Assembly (NCBI GenBank): GCA_964546145.1
Contig: CAZJIU010000075.1
Span: 1 to 10,874 of the forward strand
Origin: CAZAKO01 sp964546145
Lineage (GTDB): Bacteria > Fidelibacterota > UBA2242
Length of the DNA stretch: 10,874 bases
Direction of reading: 5' to 3'
This document shows positions 7,348 to 10,874 of this stretch, in pieces. Each line of letters begins with the position of its first letter. Position 1 is the stretch's first letter. The notes under the pieces were generated by a model that saw only the letters and a program-made list of their open reading frames with translations, made no database searches and had not been told where the DNA came from. The translations under genes were made by a program, and so were the position numbers.

Positions 7348-7787
7348 AGAAAATTTTGGTAATTGGGATAATTTCTTTTTTAGTAATGTGTACTTCTGCA
7401 CCTCGTTATCATTATAATGAGCCGGCAACTTCCAAAACTGGCTATAAAGGAACACCCATGTTAATTCCAGGAGTGCAAAATACCGCGATTTTAAATGCCT
7501 CTTACTATGGTCATCAAGATGGATTCGATGGGGGAAAAACTGCAAATGGTGAAATTTTTAATAAAAATGATATGACAGCCGCCCATAAAACTCTGCCGTT
7601 TGGAACGATTTTAAAAGTTACCTATCCCGTGACTGGAAAATCGGTTACGGTGCGGATTAATGACCGTGGTCCTTTTACTCTAGGACGCGACATTGATTTA
7701 TCATATGGAGCTGCCAAGCAAATAGGATTGGTCGGAGCGGGGGTTGGAAAAGTTAAAGTAACCTTAATTAAATGGGGAAGTGAATAG
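7344..7787 (+). CDS. rlpA: RlpA-like double-psi beta-barrel lipoprotein, putative lytic transglycosylase
   Basis: RlpA proteins are outer-membrane lipoproteins; studied members cleave peptidoglycan strands that lack stem peptides and help daughter cells separate. The 147-residue product has a signal peptide (MKKILVIGIISFLVMC) with C16 as the likely lipidated residue, a short linker, and the RlpA domain at about 50-145: ASYYG, GGKTANGE (63-70), TAAHKTLPFGT (78-88), VRINDRGPF (103-111) and GRDIDLS (114-120). E70, H81 and D107 are spaced as in the catalytic residues reported for the Pseudomonas enzyme, so activity is likely. No C-terminal SPOR domain is present, so septal targeting by denuded glycan is not evident. 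The GTG start overlaps the pyrD stop, with AAGG at 7333-7336 as a ribosome site. The methionine just before C16 is unusual for a lipobox. Confidence 0.88.
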   Translation: MKKILVIGIISFLVMCTSAPRYHYNEPATSKTGYKGTPMLIPGVQNTAILNASYYGHQDGFDGGKTANGEIFNKNDMTAAHKTLPFGTILKVTYPVTGKSVTVRINDRGPFTLGRDIDLSYGAAKQIGLVGAGVGKVKVTLIKWGSE

Positions 7788-7797
7788 ACGGAAATTC

Positions 7798-8640
7798 ATG
7801 AATAAAGAAAAAAGTCTTTCAAATTTTGCTTCGCGAATGTTTATCAACCTGTTAGGAATTCCGGCAATTATCCTGTTGGCTCGAGCCGGTGGATTGCCTT
7901 ATACGGTATTCTTTGGATTAGTGGCTGTATTAGGTCAGATTGAATTTTATAATTTAATCAAGCAGAAGGGATTCCAACCCTGGATCAATGTAGGTGTGAT
8001 AAGTGGCATTGTCTGGATTTTGATTGCATATCTTTCACAAGGTCTACTCTGTCCCTTGTTATTACTGTTTTTATTGGGCTTTTTATTAATTGTGCTATTC
8101 CACCCGGTCACCAATGCTATAGTTAATGTAGCTGTAACATTTTTAGGATTTTTATATCTGCCATTTTTAATCTCAATCTTAATTATTCTGCGGGAGATGC
8201 CTAAAAGATATGATGGGAATTATCTTGATGGCTATTTCCTCGTGGTTTTAGTTTTTAGTTCCATTTGGATCTGCGATGCACTGGCTTATGTTTTTGGGAA
8301 ATGGCTCGGTAAGAGGCATAAAATTGCTCCAAAAATTAGTCCTGGTAAATCCTGGGCTGGATGTATTGCCGGATTATGCGGAGCTTTGTTGACGATAATC
8401 CTGTTTTATTACCTGGATTGGAAACCGGAAAATCTGGGACTGAGAGATTTATTGATAATTGGTTTAATTACCGGGATTATCGGCCAGGCGGGAGATTTTG
8501 TTGAATCAGCATTTAAGCGAGATGTAGGTGTAAAGGATTCGAGTTCCTTACTTTTAGGTCACGGTGGCATTTTGGATCGCTTTGATTCTTTTTTAATTGC
8601 ACCGGGATTTGTCTATTTGTACTTACTAATTATCCTATAA
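7798..8640 (+). CDS. cdsA: Phosphatidate cytidylyltransferase (CDP-diacylglycerol synthase)
   Basis: CdsA is an inner-membrane enzyme that makes CDP-diacylglycerol from phosphatidic acid and CTP, the branch point to all major phospholipids. I chose the ATG at 7798 (280 residues; GGA at 7790-7792 five bases upstream). A GTG at 7780, overlapping rlpA by eight bases, would add six residues but has its G-rich stretch only one base away. The protein is almost entirely hydrophobic, with about seven to eight membrane segments. It ends with the family signature: S237-x2-K240-R241 and K246-D247, then G254-H255-G256-G257 and D260-R261-x-D263. The metal-binding and catalytic residues of the signature are kept, but the Pro usually preceding GHGG is Leu (L253). 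The upstream ISPGKSWAG is also a variant of the common SPKKTWEG. It is probably co-transcribed with rlpA. Confidence 0.93.
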   Translation: MNKEKSLSNFASRMFINLLGIPAIILLARAGGLPYTVFFGLVAVLGQIEFYNLIKQKGFQPWINVGVISGIVWILIAYLSQGLLCPLLLLFLLGFLLIVLFHPVTNAIVNVAVTFLGFLYLPFLISILIILREMPKRYDGNYLDGYFLVVLVFSSIWICDALAYVFGKWLGKRHKIAPKISPGKSWAGCIAGLCGALLTIILFYYLDWKPENLGLRDLLIIGLITGIIGQAGDFVESAFKRDVGVKDSSSLLLGHGGILDRFDSFLIAPGFVYLYLLIIL

Positions 8641-8682
8641 ATAAATGTGTGGAACTGATTTCATTACAATTGATTATTGAAC

Positions 8683-8688
8683 AAGGAG
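8683..8688 (+). promoter_or_regulatory. Ribosome binding site of the GlmU-like gene
   Basis: AAGGAG lies four bases before the ATG at 8693. It supports the start that includes the acidic 25-residue extension before the nucleotidyltransferase domain. Confidence 0.7.
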
Positions 8689-8692
8689 TGTA

Positions 8693-10198
8693 ATGTCAAA
8701 TAACAATAACGATTCGCTAATTAAAAAATTAGAACTTTTAAGTGACGACCTTGATGATGACAAAAAACCGGTGGCGATTATTTTAGCGGCTGGTCATGGT
8801 AAGCGGATTAAATCTGAACGCTCGAAGATGCTTCATGAAATCTGGGGTGTACCAACAGTAGTGCGGGTAGCCGAAGCAGCGCGGGAGGGTCTTAATTCCG
8901 ATAATCAGGTTATTGTCGTGGGAATTAAAGCCATTCAGGTAGCTGAGACAGTTAGACAAGCCCCCAAGCGGATTTTTGTACTTCAAAAAGAACAAAAAGG
9001 AACTGGCGACGCTGCCTGTGAAGCACTAAAGGCTCTGGAATCATCTGATAATATCGAAGATTTATACATTTTCCCCGGCGATATGGGACTGATTACGGCT
9101 GAAGTAATTGAACTTTTTAAAAAAGGATTTGAGATTTCCAACTGCGGTATGAAAATTCTTACCGGTATCTATCAAGGTGATCCGGTTAATAATACCTATG
9201 GGCGGATTATTCGTGTTCCCGTAAAAGATATGGAAGACCGCAACTCCGGGGAGGATTTTGGGAAAGTTATTGAGATCAAAGAGCATAAGGATATTTTAGC
9301 AATTCCCGATGGGTATAGCTATGTAGCCGAATATAATGGACAAAAATACTCTTTCTCCAAGGATCAATTGTTAGGAATTAAGGAGTATAATACCAGTATT
9401 TATGCAGTCAAGCATCAATATCTTAAAAAATATATTACTGCTTTGACCGCAGATAACGTTCAAGGTGAACTTTATCTGACTGATATTATCTCTATTTTTA
9501 ATCAAAACAAAATCGCAGTTGGTGCCGATCCAGTCAGTGACGATAGTGCGGTTATTGGATTCAATGTCAAGAGCGTTTTAAAGGAGATGGAATCTATTTA
9601 TCGCCAGAAAGTCTATTTAAAATTGCGGGATATTATCGTCATTGAGGATGAGGATGATTTTTTTATTGCCGATGAAGTTGTCGAACAGGTTCTTGAATTG
9701 GATAAACAATTTCCTTCTCTGGATATTTTTCTTCAAAAAGGTGTTCATCTCTCGAAAGGGGTTAAACTGAGCCGCGGTGTCAGTATCTGGACAAACACAA
9801 ATATTAGAGGAAATGTGGAAATTGGTGAAGGCACCGTTATTCAGGATAATGTTTCCATCCGTACCTATCCGTCTCAAACTTTGATTATTGGGAAAAACTG
9901 CATCATTATGCGGGGCGATATACTCAAAGGCAATTTGAAAGTTGGTGATAATACCAGAATTGAGTCCGGTGTCAATATTACCGGCAGCGATGAATATCCA
10001 GCCATCATTGGCAGTAATGTAATTATCAAAGGCACATCGTATATCTTCGGTTCGATAATCGAAGATGATATCTTTATCGAGCATTCCATTCTAAAATGCA
10101 AGAAGGTTGAGCGCACAATCAAAAAGGACGGCTCGATCCAACCGATTCGCTGGGTTATGCCCCAACCCCAGGGATTAGACATTATCAAAGATCTATAA
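8693..10198 (+). CDS. GlmU-like sugar-phosphate nucleotidyltransferase with a non-canonical left-handed beta-helix C-terminus
   Basis: The 501-residue protein begins with an acidic, Asn-rich extension (1-25), then a nucleotidyltransferase domain (26-about 300) of the GlmU type: LAAGHGKR (31-38), S44-K45-M46-L47-H48 at the place of the usual P-K-x-L-H, QKGTGDA (101-107), GDMGL (129-133, metal Asp D130), YGRIIR (169-174), EYNTSIY (231-237), and GFN (289-291), where N291 aligns with the second metal ligand. This implies transfer of a nucleotide, most likely UMP from UTP, to a sugar 1-phosphate. Residues about 345-480 form hexapeptide-repeat coils (VEIGEGTVIQ, LKVGDNTRIE). The GlmU acetyltransferase features (catalytic His, N-Y-D-G, K-x2-T region) are not seen, so the second GlmU activity is not supported. 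An extra segment lies at about 201-230. The actual sugar cannot be read from sequence. The gene ends the co-oriented run. Confidence 0.8.
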   Translation: MSNNNNDSLIKKLELLSDDLDDDKKPVAIILAAGHGKRIKSERSKMLHEIWGVPTVVRVAEAAREGLNSDNQVIVVGIKAIQVAETVRQAPKRIFVLQKEQKGTGDAACEALKALESSDNIEDLYIFPGDMGLITAEVIELFKKGFEISNCGMKILTGIYQGDPVNNTYGRIIRVPVKDMEDRNSGEDFGKVIEIKEHKDILAIPDGYSYVAEYNGQKYSFSKDQLLGIKEYNTSIYAVKHQYLKKYITALTADNVQGELYLTDIISIFNQNKIAVGADPVSDDSAVIGFNVKSVLKEMESIYRQKVYLKLRDIIVIEDEDDFFIADEVVEQVLELDKQFPSLDIFLQKGVHLSKGVKLSRGVSIWTNTNIRGNVEIGEGTVIQDNVSIRTYPSQTLIIGKNCIIMRGDILKGNLKVGDNTRIESGVNITGSDEYPAIIGSNVIIKGTSYIFGSIIEDDIFIEHSILKCKKVERTIKKDGSIQPIRWVMPQPQGLDIIKDL

Positions 10199-10264
10199 TC
10201 TTTAAGCTAAGGGACTACACTCCGTAATCTTATATATTATCTTATTCACTTTTATCTAAAATCC

Positions 10265-10293
10265 TTGATTTCTAAGCTGAAATAGCCTATTAT
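10265..10293 (+). promoter_or_regulatory. Sigma-70-like promoter for the AT-rich orphan ORF
   Basis: TTGATT (10265-10270) and TATTAT (10288-10293) are separated by exactly 17 bases, matching four of six and five of six consensus positions; the ORF start is 35 bases downstream of the -10. The whole 10199-10327 gap is AT-rich, so chance matches are easy. The gap also holds two ATCTTAT words (10227-10233 and 10239-10245), 12 bases apart. No hairpin with a T-run was found to end the preceding transcript. Confidence 0.4.
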
Positions 10294-10327
10294 ATACATA
10301 CTTGTGTGCGTATGGAGAAAGTTAAAA

Positions 10328-10822
10328 ATGGATATTCCCTGCATTTCTCCAAAAAATTTTAAATTAAAATTTGGTATTTTTCCCTTTGAGGAATTTCAAT
10401 GGATTATAAATCCTGGTTCAACATTCCCATTAACAATTAAATGTGATAAAAAGGAAGCGGCAAAATTTTTTTTTAATATTTTAGAAATGGTTGAATATAC
10501 TTCCAGTAAAGAACAAGTTAATAGTTTGGAACCAATTATAGTTGAAAATAATATTCATTGTTTAGAGATTGATTCATATAAAAAAACAATAAAAAATTTA
10601 ATTACTGAGAATCAGGAATTTAAATTACATCCAACAATAAAAAATCTTCTACTTGATGAAAATTACTCAGATTATACTGAATTCTCTAACCATGATTCTG
10701 AAAACTATAAAAAATATATATACCAATTAATATCGAGTATTGTGCTAACATATTTTCACAGTAAATATCAGTCAGAACATATTTCTCAATTAAAAGAAAT
10801 ATATAACGATATTAACTACTAG
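10328..10822 (+). CDS. Hypothetical 164-residue protein, AT-rich, unrecognised
   Basis: I do not recognise this protein. The ATG at 10328 is preferred because GGAGA (10314-10318) sits nine bases upstream; an in-frame GTG at 10304 would add eight residues but lacks a ribosome site. The product is soluble in appearance, with no signal peptide and no clear membrane span. It starts MDIPCISPKNFKLKFGIFPF, contains a WIINPGSTFPL segment suggesting a small beta-rich part, and continues into Lys/Asn/Glu/Tyr-rich, probably helical sequence with a hydrophobic helix near residues 130-140 (YQLISSIVLTYFHSKY). GC content is about 24% by hand count over 10321-10822, against about 42% in a sample of pyrD, and codons are strongly A/T-ending. 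Separate promoter and composition suggest acquisition by transfer, or a poorly constrained gene. The frame is intact, with good start signals. Confidence 0.55.
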   Translation: MDIPCISPKNFKLKFGIFPFEEFQWIINPGSTFPLTIKCDKKEAAKFFFNILEMVEYTSSKEQVNSLEPIIVENNIHCLEIDSYKKTIKNLITENQEFKLHPTIKNLLLDENYSDYTEFSNHDSENYKKYIYQLISSIVLTYFHSKYQSEHISQLKEIYNDINY

Positions 10823-10874
10823 GATTCTTTGCAAAACCGCTTACTGAAGATCATAGATATAGCTAAATTCTGGT
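10823..10874. other. Window tail without a recognisable feature
   Basis: The last 52 bases contain no start codon with a ribosome site, no hairpin with a T-run and no RNA-gene element that I can see. Base composition rises again compared with the ORF just before it. Confidence 0.5.

Noticed and set aside
7780..7797. GTG at 7780 as the cdsA start
   Set aside because: Its G-rich upstream stretch is only one base away, too close to act as a ribosome site; the ATG at 7798 has GGA at a workable distance. The choice is not certain.
9617..10084. Long minus-strand open frame (155 codons) opposite the C-terminal half of the GlmU-like gene
   Set aside because: It lies wholly inside a well-supported gene, has no ribosome site, and its translation resembles no protein; it is a shadow of hexapeptide-repeat codons.
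8693..10198. Naming this gene glmU outright
   Set aside because: Only the nucleotidyltransferase half matches; the acetyltransferase residues are not visible, so the bifunctional name would mislead.
10199..10264. Possible terminator after the GlmU-like gene
   Set aside because: The best stem (GGA/TCC around CTACAC near 10212-10223) is three base pairs with no T-run, too weak to call.
1..10874. Search by eye for CRISPR arrays, insertion sequences, tRNA or rRNA genes
   Set aside because: No regularly spaced repeats, transposase motifs, terminal inverted repeats or RNA-gene signatures were found; nearly all the window is protein coding.

Overview
The window reads as chromosomal DNA of a diderm bacterium with moderate GC (about 42% in a hand-counted stretch of pyrD). 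Two things point to a diderm: predicted lipoproteins, and an RlpA-type peptidoglycan protein. A TPR lipoprotein that begins, after its cysteine, with AYFNTFYNAQQYF recalls proteins of FCB-group lineages such as Marinimicrobia, Calditrichota, Cloacimonadota and KSB1. That placement is an impression from memory, not a search result.

Layout. Positions 1-138 hold the start of a minus-strand secreted or lipoprotein gene that runs off the window. A 183-base divergent intergenic region follows; it contains a perfect Shine-Dalgarno sequence in front of a 13-codon reading frame. From 322 to 10198 eight genes lie on the plus strand with gaps of 52 bases or less, or with overlaps, so they may form one long transcription unit: alpha-glucan phosphorylase (glgP), a class III-type sirtuin (cobB), a large TPR lipoprotein, the two subunits of class 1B dihydroorotate dehydrogenase (pyrK, pyrD), a short RlpA-like lipoprotein, phosphatidate cytidylyltransferase (cdsA), and a GlmU-like nucleotidyltransferase with an atypical left-handed beta-helix tail. 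After a 129-base AT-rich gap comes an unrecognised 164-residue ORF of about 24% GC with its own promoter-like sequence.

How the genes fit together. The string mixes storage-glucan breakdown, NAD-dependent protein deacylation, pyrimidine synthesis (PyrK/PyrD use NAD+), envelope construction (RlpA, CdsA, TPR lipoprotein) and activated-sugar synthesis. PyrK and PyrD clearly form one enzyme. The other genes look like a housekeeping cluster, not one pathway. No mobile element, CRISPR array, tRNA or rRNA was seen. The items most worth following up are the GlmU-like enzyme lacking the acetyltransferase motif, the AT-rich orphan ORF, and the possible leader peptide before glgP.
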